In this document: piece by piece, positions 13,004 through 24,278 of the stretch
Layout: every line of letters begins with the position of its first letter
Position numbering within the stretch: the stretch's first letter is position 1
Assembly (NCBI GenBank): GCA_037892935.1
Contig: JAYXKI010000002.1
Span: forward strand, 2,046,001-2,110,000
Direction: 5' to 3'
Source of the DNA: Phlebopus portentosus
Taxonomy: Eukaryota; Basidiomycota; Agaricomycetes; Boletales; Boletinellaceae
Length of the DNA stretch: 64,000 bases
Program-made: the position numbers and the translations under genes
The notes under the pieces: model-generated
The model's database searches: none
The model's input: only the letters and a program-made list of their open reading frames with translations
Told to the model about the DNA's origin: nothing

Positions 13004-14883
13004 GGGATTTTGGCTTTGTAATTTTCTGATTAAACTTCATATGTGTATTAGAAGCATGTTCAGGATGCCTGTTGTAGCACTTATTTTATTGTAACAGCTC
13101 TGCTTTCCTTGCTGTGCGCGGATTTTGCTACAAAGGAACGACACGCGTTGCGAAATCGCGATCACGTGCCTCGTGCGGTTTGACCACCTGCCGTGCATGA
13201 TCGCTTCTTGCCTAAACAGTTGCCATGACAGTAACATGAACCAACTCGAACTTCCCCAGAAATACAATCACGACTTCATGCTAGTGTATAATTCTCTCTT
13301 TTGTACTCGTTACTGAAAGCGAGAAGTACGAGATTGAGCTATCCAAGTCAGTCCTCATCTGAGTCCCTCCGAACTGCTGTCCTGATTTGCTTCAGACTGA
13401 AAGTCCTTGAGCATGGCATGTGTCAAGCTCCAAGAACCAGCCTCACTCGATCCCAGAATCTATCAGCCTCGAGCTGAAATTTAAAGAAGGTTCGCTTGGG
13501 TATCTCTTCGTTCCTCCAGGTAGAATTGAAGCTTGGAAAATGTCTAGCAGCAATGTTTCACCTCGGGATGCTCTCTCCTCGTCTCTTGCATCAGCGCTAC
13601 GCGTCTATTCAGCTGCAAGCCTTTGGAATTCTGATGTTGTGGGCAGCTGTACTCGAATTCGCATGAGAGGCGTGATCTTCGAGCTGTGATGCCTTTCTGA
13701 ACGCGAGGTAGGCAAGAAGCTAAACTTTCTGTCCTCACATACGAATTGATCCAGCATATCATACGTTCTTGACGGTAAGATTGAATGAAATATTGATATC
13801 TGAGCTACATTGTTGAGTCTCGCTTGATATTCTCGTCGTTCTCTCCGACATCCTGCAACAAAGCATGCTATCAGCTGTCCTTTTTCTCAGCGTCTCCTGG
13901 TAGGTATCGGGAAGAATTTCAAAGATGAGAGTGAGGGGAATAGATCTTCTTACTATATTCTTGATTTGGTGCTTCTCTCGCAACATATCCGGTAGGCAAA
14001 CCTATAGTATTTCGCTTTTGCATAGGCGACTTACCTTTGATGACGGCTTGCAACATTCTCCGTCTTACGAGCAGGTTATGCTGTGTTATAGACAGTGCTG
14101 GACATTTCGAATTATGTGCTTCTCGCCTTCTTGGACACAAAACAAGTTGCGGAACGTGCACACATCTCAGTACTGCCGTATTTCTACATCATTTCGCAGT
14201 GCAGTCTATTCCGAGATCATGACTCCTTTGAGGGACAGGCGGCTTCTCCATGCTGATGAAGAATAAATGGGGATGCAGTAAGGAACCTTCATGAGTCGTT
14301 TGTGCGATCAAATATTTATGCAAGTCCATTTAGATACATATACCTGAACAACGATGCAATTGATTTGTTGAGCATCATTTACTACTGGATCGAGATCAAA
14401 GGCACGTAGTACCGGTGCTAACAAAAGAAGGAGAGAAATTTAACTGAGATGCTTCCTCTGTGTCCGAGTCAGTAAACTGCATTTGTATACGATTTAAAGT
14501 CATCCTCAATTGCCTGCCAAATCGTATCGAATCGTAAGTTTAATAAAACACTGAGCCACATAACCCATAAAAGTAAGATACCTTACCTATAGTTAATGTT
14601 AATGACAGTTAGCAAAAGAAATGGTACTTTTGGAGGTATTCATGCATGCGGATGCTTTCGCCATTTGCTTAGGTTATGTTTAGCGTTATTTGTGAAGCGT
14701 CCGAAATAAGAAGTTCCCACAATCGGGACGTGACGGACACACGATCATGATCACCAGCTCGTGCCCGTCTCTTCGAAGGTCAATCCTCCTCCTCATCGTC
14801 CGCGTCCTCAAGATAGTGAGTATGCTGTGTAAAAGTTCGGATTCATGATATTAATGGCCATCTCCAAAGCCTAGAAATTGACA
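13004..14883. other. Intergenic stretch of 1.9 kb before ATP18
   Basis: No gene is supported. On the minus strand, roughly 13625-13860 stays open for about 80 codons after a plausible AG acceptor and contains a basic stretch (CRRERREYQARLNN). Neighbouring exons could not be joined convincingly and no family was recognised. The 14280-14700 part is AT-rich and closed in all frames. Confidence 0.45.
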
Positions 14884-15196
14884 ATGGCATTTTTCGGACT
14901 TCGCAAGTGGCCAACACCGGTTAGTCGACGAGTCGACTGATTGCACAACCTAGGGATACTCATGGATTCATTCAGGTCTTAAAGCCGATGGCACCATTCA
15001 TTGCCGCCTCCGCCGTGACTTTTTACCTTGTCAGCTCCTTGCAGGACATGGCCGTACGCTGTCAGTTATCTATACATCCATTCTTCGAGAACCCTGAGGC
15101 TGAGAGTGCTTTCGTTTAGCTGAGACTTACGCGAACGATCCAAAGAACCCGTATGCTGCGCAGATTGCTAAGGAGAAGGCCGCTGCACATCACTAG
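14884..15196 (+). CDS. ATP18: ATP synthase subunit j (Atp18), mitochondrial F1Fo
   Basis: Three exons (14884-14919, 14976-15060, 15120-15196) encode only 65 residues, below most gene-finding thresholds. The protein starts MAFFGLRKWPTPVLKPMAPF, the conserved Atp18 N-terminus. A single membrane segment (FIAASAVTFYLVSSL) follows, and it ends with DPKNPYAAQIAKEKAAAHH, also typical of the family. Atp18 sits in the membrane sector of ATP synthase and helps stabilise the dimer and stalk region. Both introns are GT-AG and all phases agree. Length matches the usual 59-65 residues. Confidence 0.93.
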
Positions 15197-15806
15197 ATTA
15201 CTTATCTTCCAACGTAACTGCTGTGCAGAAAGCATGCAATAGAGAACATCAGTTCATAATTTGCAAGCAAGGAACATATTTTCTTCAACACTCTGCAACA
15301 ACAATCCGTCATCTGGAAGCCATTTTGTGAAGATACTTTGACGGTTGAGATTTGTTACGCCGTCGGTGAGCTACTATTGCTGGGTGATGTTATTTTTGTT
15401 ACTGTTATCGTGCCCCGATTTCAGTGCAGGATTTCGTACCTGAGGCTTTATTGGTTGAGGCTTTATTGGTTGTCAACGCTTAGATGAATGGTGGAATTTC
15501 GTGTGTGATGTGAGTGAGATACGCAGCATGGAACCTTTCCTATAGATTTTCTCCCGGCCGCCCTATCCGACATCCGCGACTCTCTTTCCTCTCCATCTCC
15601 GAGAACTCGCTTATTGGGTTGTCTAAGCGATGGACTCGCTCTCAAACACTTCACACTCTCACCTCATCTATCTTCAGCATCCTGCTACGAATTGTCCACC
15701 CTGGACGCCTTCTGTCCGACGTTCCTTTTTTCCCGCCATTCCTTTCAATCCAGTATCTGGCCGTGCTTGAGTGCTCTGGCTACAAATTCTGACCATCGCG
15801 GCACGT
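15197..15806. other. Intergenic stretch between ATP18 and the DUF4203 gene
   Basis: No gene seen. A pyrimidine-rich tract (15540-15760) directly precedes the DUF4203 start, typical of fungal promoters and 5' leaders. A short exact direct repeat (gaggctttattggtt) occurs twice at about 15441-15470. Confidence 0.5.
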
Positions 15807-17178
15807 ATGTCTTTTTGCTTTCTTCATATGCGGTCATGCCTTCTCTTGGTTTTCTGTTATTCGTTCTTATTATGCGATGCAACTTTCGACAACGGCACGT
15901 CCTACGTTCTTGGTGAAGACGAAAGTGGCGCGGTACAAATATCAGATCCAACTACGGGCGACACGGTCGACCAGAGTCCCGCTAGCGATGGCTCGGGTGA
16001 CGGCATGAACCTTCCTGCTGTCCTCTGGATAGTTTTCGCGTTCTTAATAGGATTCCCCTTACTAACGATGGGTGTCCGTTTGGGTCGCTTCACGAGCGGA
16101 GTCGGACTTGGACTTGGTTTAGCCGTTGCTTGTGCGTAATCCCTTTTGCCCAGCTATGCGCAGCTTACGGACAATCTTCCACGCCTCTATGTATACAGTA
16201 TGGGCTTCCGTCATCAACACGGTCGGCGAAGGGGATATTTCCGATATCGTCATCCTCGCTATCGCGGTCGTCCTTTTCCTCATCGGCTTCATCGTTGGTG
16301 TCATGACGATTGAGTACCTCGTAGGAGCACTGGCACTCGGTGCAGCAGGAGGCATGTCACTCGCAATGCGCGCCGTTCTCATGAGAGAGGATTTGTTGGT
16401 GCCGATATATTACGTGAATTGGATTCTGTGCAGCGTCTTTGGTGCGGTAGGATTATTTTTAGCCTTGTTGACGGACCGCTGGGGTGTCGTAAGTCCCTTA
16501 ATTGACCGGACGGAAAAACACTGTGCTGACACACTGCTTTAAGATTATCGGGAGTTCGTCTGCTGGTTCCTTCCTTGTGGGCCTCGGAGTAGACTTGCTC
16601 ATCAATAAACAATCCGGCATATCACGAGGGCTCCGGTTTCTGTTCGACCGAAATAAAAACCATCTTGCTGTACGTGTCATCCAGCGGTAATACCCACTAT
16701 TCTGTAAGTCTGAATGGTATGCAATTCTCACAGGACATCCTTGGAAATGGATATCAGCCCCCAATATCAACGATAGTGATCATGGCCGTAACCCTTGCTC
16801 TAATGTAAGTGCGTTTCTGCAAGGTGTATTGAATATTTGGATCACGAACCCATGCCTTTATATTGCAGACCAATATTCTCCTTCGCCCAACACAAAATCT
16901 TCCCACAGCCCTTCCGCAAAGCACGACATCGGCCAGCTTCGCTATTAGGTGACGATGCGAGCGTTCGATCACGGACCTGGATCGGTAAATTTCGTGGGCG
17001 CACGCATCCACGGCCGAACCCATCTATCATGACAGATGAACCGCCTTCCACTCAGGCACTGGTGACACATTCGGAAGAAGAAGCGACGTTAGTCACTCCA
17101 ACCGGCTACCAAGACGAACTGAAGGAAAAGGCCTTAGTAGCTGCGGGCGTCCCGAAACTCAAACACACTGAACATTAA
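15807..17178 (+). CDS. Multipass membrane protein with DUF4203 (TMEM198-like) domain
   Basis: Five exons (15807-16131, 16199-16488, 16544-16669, 16734-16804, 16869-17178) join in frame to 373 residues. A cleavable signal sequence is likely (SCLLLVFCYSFLLCDAT). A short acidic luminal stretch follows, then about seven hydrophobic segments, including LPAVLWIVFAFLIGFPLLTM, DIVILAIAVVLFLIGFIVGV, LVGALALGAAGGMSLA and SSSAGSFLVGLGVDLLI. Glycine-rich paired helices of this kind mark the DUF4203/TMEM198 family. The C-terminal roughly 90 residues are hydrophilic and probably cytosolic. Function in fungi is unknown. I chose the ATG at 15807 because it gives a compact signal peptide; an in-frame ATG also exists at 15771. 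Confidence 0.8.
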
Positions 17179-17667
17179 TCCGACTCTTGTACATATGCCC
17201 TACTTTAGAGCGGAAGTTAAGCATGGACTTACATAGATGGACATACAGCACACATACCCATTTTTCTTCACTTCGTCTTCTTTCCTCTACCACTACCCCA
17301 CCCCTGCGCCGCGTCTACGCTCCTATCATTCTAGGCTTACACTTATCATTATATTTCCCTCCAGTCACATCGTTGCATCTTTGCTACATGCACAATGAAG
17401 CTTGCCTCTCCGTGGAATAGCATGTTGTTGCATGGAACTCTCCTTTTGCTCTGCATAGTTGCCGTCTGCCAGGTGGATTGGCTTTGCCGCCGACCGCGTA
17501 GACTCTCCAACTCGTCCCTACTTATACAGTCTGCATGTAAGTATTAACCGAAATCATAACCCAAGCATCTTCAACATGGGATCACGAATGTGCTTAACTT
17601 TATTTCAAGTCAGGACAGGTACAGAAAGACACGGAAAATAGCATAAGGAAAGTTTCACTACATTAAG
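17179..17667. other. Convergent 3' intergenic stretch
   Basis: Lies between the ends of two convergent genes. No open frame of merit was seen. Confidence 0.5.
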
Positions 17668-18884
17668 TCATGTAGGATAGTTAAATCTTCCGGATTTCCT
17701 ATCCTTGTCCATGGTATCCCATGTAATGTAATTCATCCAATCATCAGAGTCATCTTGTGACTTAGGGGTACCCGAGCTTGGCAGTAGTCCCGATACAGCT
17801 TGCGAGCTTCCGACCGTTGAGTGACTCTCTTGTGCAGAGGGCATCGAAGAGTTGGCATCGACTGTGGAACTGGTAGTTGAACGATATTCGTATGTAGACG
17901 CACTATTCAACTGCTCTCCTGGACCACTATCTGGATACCGGTCATGTCGCAACTCGGATGTGCCCAATGGATGGACAGGCACGGTGGACACCCAAAGACC
18001 GCTACTGGGGGAAGAACTTGAGTTTCCTAACATGACTGCTTGAGAACCGGCGTGTCCATCAGTATACAAATTAGGATCCAAAGTAGAAGATGATGTGATC
18101 ATTGAATTAGCCGCAGACCGATTCTGCGCCAAGAACAGGTCATTTGGCATGGCCATCGATCTCCCGATGGGTTCTAAATGTGCGATCTGCATGCTAGGCT
18201 GAGATGACATCTGTCCATGTCCAGTTGCAGCTAAGCTATCGCGAGAACTAGGTGTAATAGATGAGGTTCATGAGTCCATGAGAAACGTTCCGAAACGCAC
18301 TGAAATCTCGACATGTGTTCTTGCAACGTACTCTCCGATATAAAACCTATTTGCCATTGGTGGCATACAGGATGCTGGCACAAATGCGTCCTAAATCCCG
18401 ATTGTTCCGAATTGTCAGTACTGGAAAAAGAAAAGAGCAAGCACAAACGGTTCAACTGTAAGCAATAGACCACGTCAGCGGAGGTTGAGATTTTATTAAG
18501 ACCTTACCACATACTTGATGGTGAGGCTACAATAGAAGCACGCTGAGATAACACGTTGATGGAGCATGCAGGAAACACTCACATTCAGTCTCAGAATTTG
18601 TGCTGAGTATGACGAGGATGAGCTTTCTGGATAGTAGCAGTCATGTTACCTACTGTTCTCGAAAATAATGCTCGGTTAGAAAGCGTTCGTCCGTATATCC
18701 TCCCATGTGTCGCTTACAGCCGACAAATCGACAACGATATGGACTGTCAGGTCTTTTGATTCTTAGCAGAAGGGCATGGAATGCATGTAATGACGACAAC
18801 ATACTGTTGGACTCCGCTGATCGGAAAGGCCGAATATGTACCGGAGTTTGTCTTGTCCGTATTTCCTTGTCTGTAGTGCGACAT
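17668..18884 (-). CDS. Zinc-finger-like transcription factor with Ser/Thr-rich C-terminus
   Basis: A six-exon model keeps phase throughout: 18805-18884, 18654-18761, 18583-18626, 18508-18526, 18301-18420 and 17668-18235, about 312 residues. Two C-x4-C fingers are visible: YRCRFVGCKRHMGGYTDERF followed by LTEHYF, and LCQHPVCHQWQIGFISES followed by EHMSRFH. The last histidine of the second finger is created only by splicing. The first finger lacks a clear second histidine, so it may be degenerate. The C-terminal 190 residues are Ser/Thr/Pro-rich and end with an acidic-aromatic patch (DDSDDWMNYITWDTMD), like a transactivation domain. The 19-base fourth exon is unusually small and should be treated with care. 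The start (MSHYRQGN) is the least certain part. It resembles the factor at 12.1-13.0 kb in layout. Confidence 0.55.
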
Positions 18885-20440
18885 CGAGTAGCTGTGCGAA
18901 ATGAGAATGTTCCGTGTGTCAAGTCTTACTGAGATTCGCCTCATATATAGGCTCAATGGCCCAGGAACGCATGAGTCCATACCGTAAGCGCTGGCTCGAC
19001 TGGCCGTAGACAACCTCAGAAAGGCCACAATGATTGTCGAGGATAGAGTCACTCCGTGATGTGAGACGGTGGATTTCTTGTTACTAGGAGACTTCGATTC
19101 TGACGATGAGATGCAACGTTTTCACCAAGTTACACAGTATTTGCGGTTATAGCCTGCATAATTCTGGCAAAGGGCCAGGATACCACTGGCCTGAAGCAAT
19201 AAATTTTCTCGATATTGACGTCTAGCCCTAATGAGAAGTCGGTGGCTGTAAGAGGGCTCGGCGAGAAGGTCACAAATTACGCCACATAGTTGATACTAAT
19301 GGGCCATCCGCAGTTCATCTTTCAGAAGACCATGCACGCCGAGATGACGCGCAGCGGAAGCGTGATTCCGGAGGGTGGCCCCGATGGTCCACAGTTCAAG
19401 GTCAGGATGACTCCAGTTCTGATATAGAATATCGGTTGTCGCGCGAGATGGAGCGGCCTCTTGGGGCAAGACGCTGGTAGGGTTATGCTCTTTTATACCA
19501 CAGAGGGAAAAGGGGCTTCAAATTGGCCTGGAAAGAACAACTTCATGCAATGTCGGCTTTGTTGCACAGGGGAAAGCCAAACATCGAGAAAGGAGGGATT
19601 CGGACAACGACGAGCTGCGGTACACTGGCTGGTTGGCTAATAGGAGTAGGCTGTCTGGGACTGATGTCTGACGAGATACCCGGAAGGGCTGATCGCGTTT
19701 CGCTGAGCCTCGAGAATACAACTGCTGCCGTAGTTGGTTGCACCGCAGACCCACTTAATTTTGCGGGCCCGAAGGCCTAGGGCGCTGAGAAATTGGATTC
19801 TGGCATAGAGAACCAATCCGTGCACCGGACTGCTAATACTCAGACAATGGATGTACTAGTCCACAGAGGGATAACTTTTTCAGACCTGACTGTCAACAAC
19901 AAACTTCGGGATAGTGCTCCTCGTTCATGGCGTCGCGAGGAGAAAGGAGTCCGATAAGACAAATTACAGTCACGAGCCACGATTTCTGCAGGCTGGGAGT
20001 AAGCAGCAAGTACCTGAAGGCCGCCTGTGATCGATACAATATTTCGAAGTGAAGAAATGATGACGGACAAAAGCAAGTTGGATCTTCGCTTTTTGCCGAC
20101 CATCTTTTCATTCACGCTCACTCACCATGTTTACCCTCACCACAGATACACGCAATCTTACACGTCCGGGGGCCCTTGGCTCCGAGATCATTGGAGACTA
20201 ATCATCAGCAGGTGAAATACACACCAGACATACACACAGAACGATAATCAGTAGTGATTACATATTCTTCATCGACACCACTACAGCTACCTGATGCAAA
20301 ATAAAAAGAAGAAAGATCGATCTGGGCTTCCAGTAAGAAAGTGGGGAAAGCCCGATCAACAGATTATTCACGGGAACATCAATCGCTTTTATCATACATG
20401 TACAACGCAGCACTTGCTTCTTGCTCGGTTGACATGAGGA
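18885..20440. other. Intergenic stretch of 1.5 kb
   Basis: No gene is supported on either strand. Open frames at 19518-19825 overlap on opposite strands and have no family resemblance. The right end approaches the decayed exon array. Confidence 0.5.
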
Positions 20441-20575
20441 GTAGTACGATAACATTACTGACGGTCGGATCGTTGTCCTGCCATTGTTGCTATTACTGAT
20501 CTTCATTCTATTTCTGCTCCTGCATTTCCCGGATGACTTCAGCTTGTTCATTATGAAGTCGGCGCTATTGCAAAG
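20440..20575 (-). pseudogene. Decayed copy of the last exon of the basic/Q-rich gene
   Basis: The minus strand begins CGCCGACTTCATAATGAACA and continues GCAGGAGCAGAAATAG. This matches the start of the third exon of the intact gene at 22688 (CGTCGACTTCACTATGCCGA, then a Gln-rich run). The copy has in-frame stops within the former Gln-rich region. It lies directly after the three decayed copies of exon 2, so the whole 3' half of a paralogue appears to be present here. Confidence 0.55.
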
Positions 20576-20584
20576 TAAGTAAGC

Positions 20585-20920
20585 CTAGCTCCCGCAAGAT
20601 CCATTCAAAGCGGCTTGATCTATGCTCACAGGACGATCCCATTGATCCCAAGCAGCTGAAAGAGCGTCTTCAGAAGATTCAAGCTCTTCGTTGGTCGCTC
20701 CTAGTCCTTGCAAGAGGTGGGCCTTCAGTAGCGGCGAACACGACAGCGAAAGCAATAATGTCGCTGCAAATGTCTGGCCGTCGACAGATGGTTGTTGCTC
20801 CTGCCGCCTTGCCTGGACGACCTGTTCATTCGACATAACGAAGCCCGGCGTCATAACAAACAAGGTATTGTCAGCTGCCATGAGATCTCCAAAAAACATT
20901 GAAAGGCGCTGAACGATGCT
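20585..20920 (-). pseudogene. Decayed exon-2 copy D of the basic/Q-rich gene family
   Basis: The minus strand encodes NEQVVQARRQEQQPSVDG, then GQTFAATLLLSLSCSPLLKA, then TNEELESSE and LSAAWDQWDRPVS. This is the module seen in exon 2 of the intact gene. The stretch corresponding to the splice acceptor (TTACAG in copy C) reads TTATGACG here, so the acceptor is lost. The donor side (tgtgagca) is kept. Confidence 0.7.
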
Positions 20921-20929
20921 CACAGCACG

Positions 20930-21190
20930 GTCCCGTTGATCCCAGGCAGCTGAAAGAACAGGTCAAATGAACAAAGCTCCTCGTTGGTTATGCTTAGTAT
21001 TCGCATGAGGTGAGCCTTCAGAAGTGGCGAATACGACAACGCAAGCAATAATGTCGCTGCAAAATCTGGCCATCCGTCTGCCCGCTGGTTGGTAGCTGTT
21101 GCTGAACCCCCTGTTCCTGCAGCCTTGCCTGAGCGACCTGTTCCGTATGACGAATCCGTCGCTGTAACAAAATAAGTATGGTTAGCCGCC
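20930..21190 (-). pseudogene. Decayed exon-2 copy C of the basic/Q-rich gene family
   Basis: After an intact TTACAG acceptor the minus strand encodes RRIRHTEQVAQARLQEQG, then SGQTDG. The FAATLLLALSYSPLLKAHLM and TNEEL parts follow in another frame. An insertion of about 10 bases after GGGCAGACG shifts the frame, and the frame changes again near the C-terminal WDQW position (reads LPGINGT). This copy cannot encode the intact module. Confidence 0.7.
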
Positions 21191-21197
21191 ACAAATC

Positions 21198-21600
21198 TCA
21201 AAGAAAAAAAGCTTGAACAATGCTCACAGCCTGATACCATTGATCCCAAGCGGCTGAAAGAAAAGGCTCAAGCGAATCAAGCTCCTCGCTGGTCGCATTC
21301 AGCGATTGCAGGAGATGAGCCCTCAAAAGCGGCGAACACGACAGCGCAAATAATACCGTCGCTGCAAACGTCTGCCCGTCCACCTGAATTCCATCAGGCC
21401 GGTGTGGAATTTCAGGATTGTTTGTTTCTTGTAACTGGGCATTCTCGGCCCTCGCAACTCCCCATTCAGCCATTCTCTTCTGCTTTATGGCTGCTTGATG
21501 CTTCCCGCTGTCGTCCTCGAGCGGCTGCACGGACTTTCTCTAGGCGCTTCTCTTCGTCCTTTGTTATTTGCAAAGGGTCAACAGGCAAAGGAGGCTGAGG
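21198..21600 (-). pseudogene. Decayed exon-2 copy B of the basic/Q-rich gene family
   Basis: This is the most complete copy. It has a counterpart of the intact gene's first intron (GTGCC... to ...CAAAG), then DEEKRLEKVRAAARGRQR, then in a shifted frame KHQAAIKQKRMAEWGVARAE, VDGQTFAATVLFALSCSPLL and LSAAWDQWYQAVS. One extra base at CAGCGGGAAG breaks the frame relative to the intact copy. I see no counterpart of exon 1 upstream, so the copy has lost its N-terminus. Confidence 0.72.
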
Positions 21601-22205
21601 CAGTGGAATGGCACTGATGAACCTCTTCTACCCCCTTGAGTCACCGAAAGGAGTTCACCCCTCCACAAAGCCCCTGACGTCTTATAAAGGGAGCGAAGGT
21701 GAGCCATAGATTTGAAATTGTTTTGTTCTTCATGGGCACTAAACGGAGTTCAGAAAGTTTTCAGGAGTTCTATAATATTGATGGCGTACCGCTTTTTGTC
21801 ACAGAACCCTTTACATATTCCTAGTTGAATACATCGAAGGTTATTGTTCTTCAATTACGCATGCTAAGCGCTTGCAGGTATTTCTTGGCACTTCTAAATC
21901 GTCGACGATGGCACTTGTAATCCAAAGGCTTGCGGCTCCGAGTTCACCGAGCTCCGCATCCTAATCCCAATTCGTGGCGTGGAGAACGCGTGAGCAGGTA
22001 GAATACATACTATTAACACGCAAGACAATATAAATACACGCAGAGCATCGATCATATCAGAGACCACCCGGTGAAAGACATCCTTCAGCAACACAGATAA
22101 ATGAGAAAGAAAGAAGAACGATCAGGGGAGATCGATCTGGGCTTCCAATAGGAGGGAAAAGTCCGATCGATATAAACCGTCCATAAGAACATTAATATCA
22201 ATGGT
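21601..22205. other. Spacer between the intact basic/Q-rich gene and its decayed copies
   Basis: No coding evidence. It occupies the place where the first exon of a paralogue would be expected, but no similarity to that exon could be seen. Confidence 0.45.
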
Positions 22206-23495
22206 TTAACTGTCTCTTTTCTCATTTAACGCAGACTTTACGTCGTTCTCGGCCGAGGCGTCCGCCTCTGCGTCTTCAGAGGCCGAGCTACCTTTCGCGT
22301 CAGCATCGCCGTCAACGTGATGCCCATTCGCAGCCTGCTGCTGGCTGTTAGCCGCCATCGCTACTTTAGCGACAGCCTCGGCGAATGAAGTTGACGCGCC
22401 GTTGAGATTGGGGTCAATATGCCCCGGTGCGCCAGGCATGGGGATAGTCCCGAATGGTGAAGGTGCAGTCAATGGACGGTGGAAGCGGGAGCGGAAGTCA
22501 TTGGGGTCGTGTTGTTCAGGCATGGGAGGAGCACCAAATGGATGAGGCGGGGCGGTAGCGTTAGCGGTGGTCGGACCGTTCTGCTGCGGTTGCTGTTGCT
22601 GATGTTGTTCCGAATGTTGTTGCTGATCTCCATTCTGTTGCTGCTGTCTCCCTGCCTGGGCAACTTGTTCGGCATAGTGAAGTCGACGCTATTACAAAGT
22701 AGCTATCGTCAGTTCCCGTAAGATCCCAAGGAAGATCATTCAGACACAATAGCCTGACTGATCAAATTATAAGAGATTGCACGATGCTCACAGCATGATC
22801 CCATTGATCCCAAGCAGCTGAAAGAATAGGCTCAAGTGAACAAAGCTCCTCGTTGGTCATGCTTAATGATCGCAAAAGGTGAGCCTTCAAGAGTGGTGAA
22901 CACGATAAAGAAAGCAACAACGTCGATGCAAACGTCTGACCACCTGTCTGCCCTCCAGGAGGCGGGTACGGATTTTCAGGGTCGTTCAGTTCCGGCGGCT
23001 GGGCATTTGGAGGTAATACAGGTTGGTACTGGCCATCCGGCTGCAGCGTATAATGCACTTCCTCGGACATCATCCCGTTCTCGCCCATCGCAAGTCCCAA
23101 CTCGGCCATTTTCTTTTGCTTTACAAGTGCCCGATGTTTCCTTTGTCGCTCTCGAGCGGCAGCACGAACTTTCTCTCGGCGCTCCTCTTCCTCCTTGTAA
23201 GTTGCGGAGGCTCAACAAGTGGAGGAGGCTGAGGTGGTTGCACGGGCACTGATGGACCCGGGGTTGGTTGCGATGTACTGTTGAGAGCACTGAGGGTATT
23301 GCGACGGTCCCGCTCTCGCTTGCGGCGTTGGCGTTCGGCCGCTTTGGCACGTTTAGCGGCTATCTTTGGGTCTACGATCGCCTCAGGCTGGCGGCCCCTC
23401 TTCCGTGGCGACGCGGTGGATGCATCTGGTTGGACTTGGCCGACAGGGGCCGACACAGACTCGTAAGTGTGCTCAAAGGTTGTTGTACCGTTCAT
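22206..23495 (-). CDS. Basic, Gln-rich putative nuclear protein of unrecognised family
   Basis: Three exons (23250-23495, 22792-23193, 22206-22688) join in frame to 376 residues. Residues 30-65 are highly basic (RKRGRQPE, then KIAAKRAKAAERQRRKRERD). A second charged helix (EEEERREKVRAAARERQRKH) opens exon 2. Together they look like a bZIP-type or other basic DNA-binding region, but there is no clear leucine zipper. Residues 167-214 form a module (GQTFASTLLLSLSCSPLLKA, then TNEELCSLEPILSAAWDQWD) that is repeated three more times downstream as decayed copies. The last exon begins with a Gln-rich run encoded by CAG/CAA repeats and ends in an Ala/Ser/Asp-rich tail. I do not recognise the family. 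A nuclear, perhaps transcriptional, role is inferred only from composition. Confidence 0.65.
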
Positions 23496-23803
23496 GGTAA
23501 TTAAATGGGCGGGGGGAGGTGTGAGTACGCGTCAGTGACTGAGCGTTACGGGTCGTGTTTCGATGGTAGCTTAGGGTGCGATGAGTGACGACGATGGGGG
23601 TCACAAAGTGACGGTACAGTAACAACAGCGAACCATCTCGAAATTCCCCGTTTTGTTAACATTTCAAGCTCCGATTCAATTCTCGTGGTTTATTCACAAT
23701 AATTAATTAATTGATTTTTATTTAATTCGCATCATCTGTTTCGAATATCATTTGGCCGAAATATACTACAAGTAACTCGTACAATACAATATCAATGCCC
23801 CAG
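23496..23803. other. Spacer between the Q-rich gene and COX16
   Basis: AT-rich at 23690-23770. It serves as the 5' flank of the Q-rich gene and the 3' flank of COX16. No gene seen. Confidence 0.5.
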
Positions 23804-24278
23804 CTACTTACGCTCAGAGGGAGGTGATGGAGGTTCGGTAGGTGGGACACCCCAATCGGGCACGCCTTGTGGTCGCTCGATTCGTTTGGGCTCCCAGTCC
23901 TGGTCTGCTGTAGCTTGGAGTCGCTGAAGGGCGCGTCAGAACGATACCGCAATAAAACGGCAACATGAACTCATGAACTCACGAAGTACTCCTCTCTAAC
24001 GTCAATCTTCTTCCTATTCTTCTTCAAACCAAGTTCCTCCTCTCTCGAAACCTATCACAACTATCAGCACTCTTGCCTTCAAACCGCTATTGAACAGTAC
24101 CGCTCACGCTTGAATGCTTTTGGTTCTGAAAATCGTAGCGAGTTTGTGTGAAGGTTGTCATTGCAAATGAAGCTCCAACGATGAGGAGGACGAATGGCAC
24201 GCCGAAGAGCAAGGGGTTCTTTCGCACCGCGCGATTGAGAGTATCTTCATTGAGCGGCCTATTTGGGAAGGAAGGCAT
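23804..24278 (-). CDS. COX16: Cytochrome c oxidase assembly protein Cox16
   Basis: Three exons (24108-24278, 23983-24051, 23804-23923) give 119 residues with all phases agreeing. Cox16 is a small mitochondrial inner-membrane protein needed to assemble cytochrome c oxidase, in the Cox1/Cox2 maturation steps. The membrane segment is FGVPFVLLIVGASFAMTTF, followed by the conserved TQTRYDFQNQK. Exon 2 gives REEELGLKKNRKKIDVREEY and exon 3 QDWEPKRIERPQGVPDWGV, both strongly family-typical. It is transcribed away from ADE12 across a 258-base shared upstream region. Confidence 0.94.

Noticed and set aside
13925..14266. Plus-strand open frame of 113 codons
   Set aside because: No domain and dense stops nearby; no splice partners.
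20585..21600. Exon-2 copies as functional mutually exclusive exons
   Set aside because: Each copy has its own frame damage or lost splice site, so selection as alternative exons is not supported.
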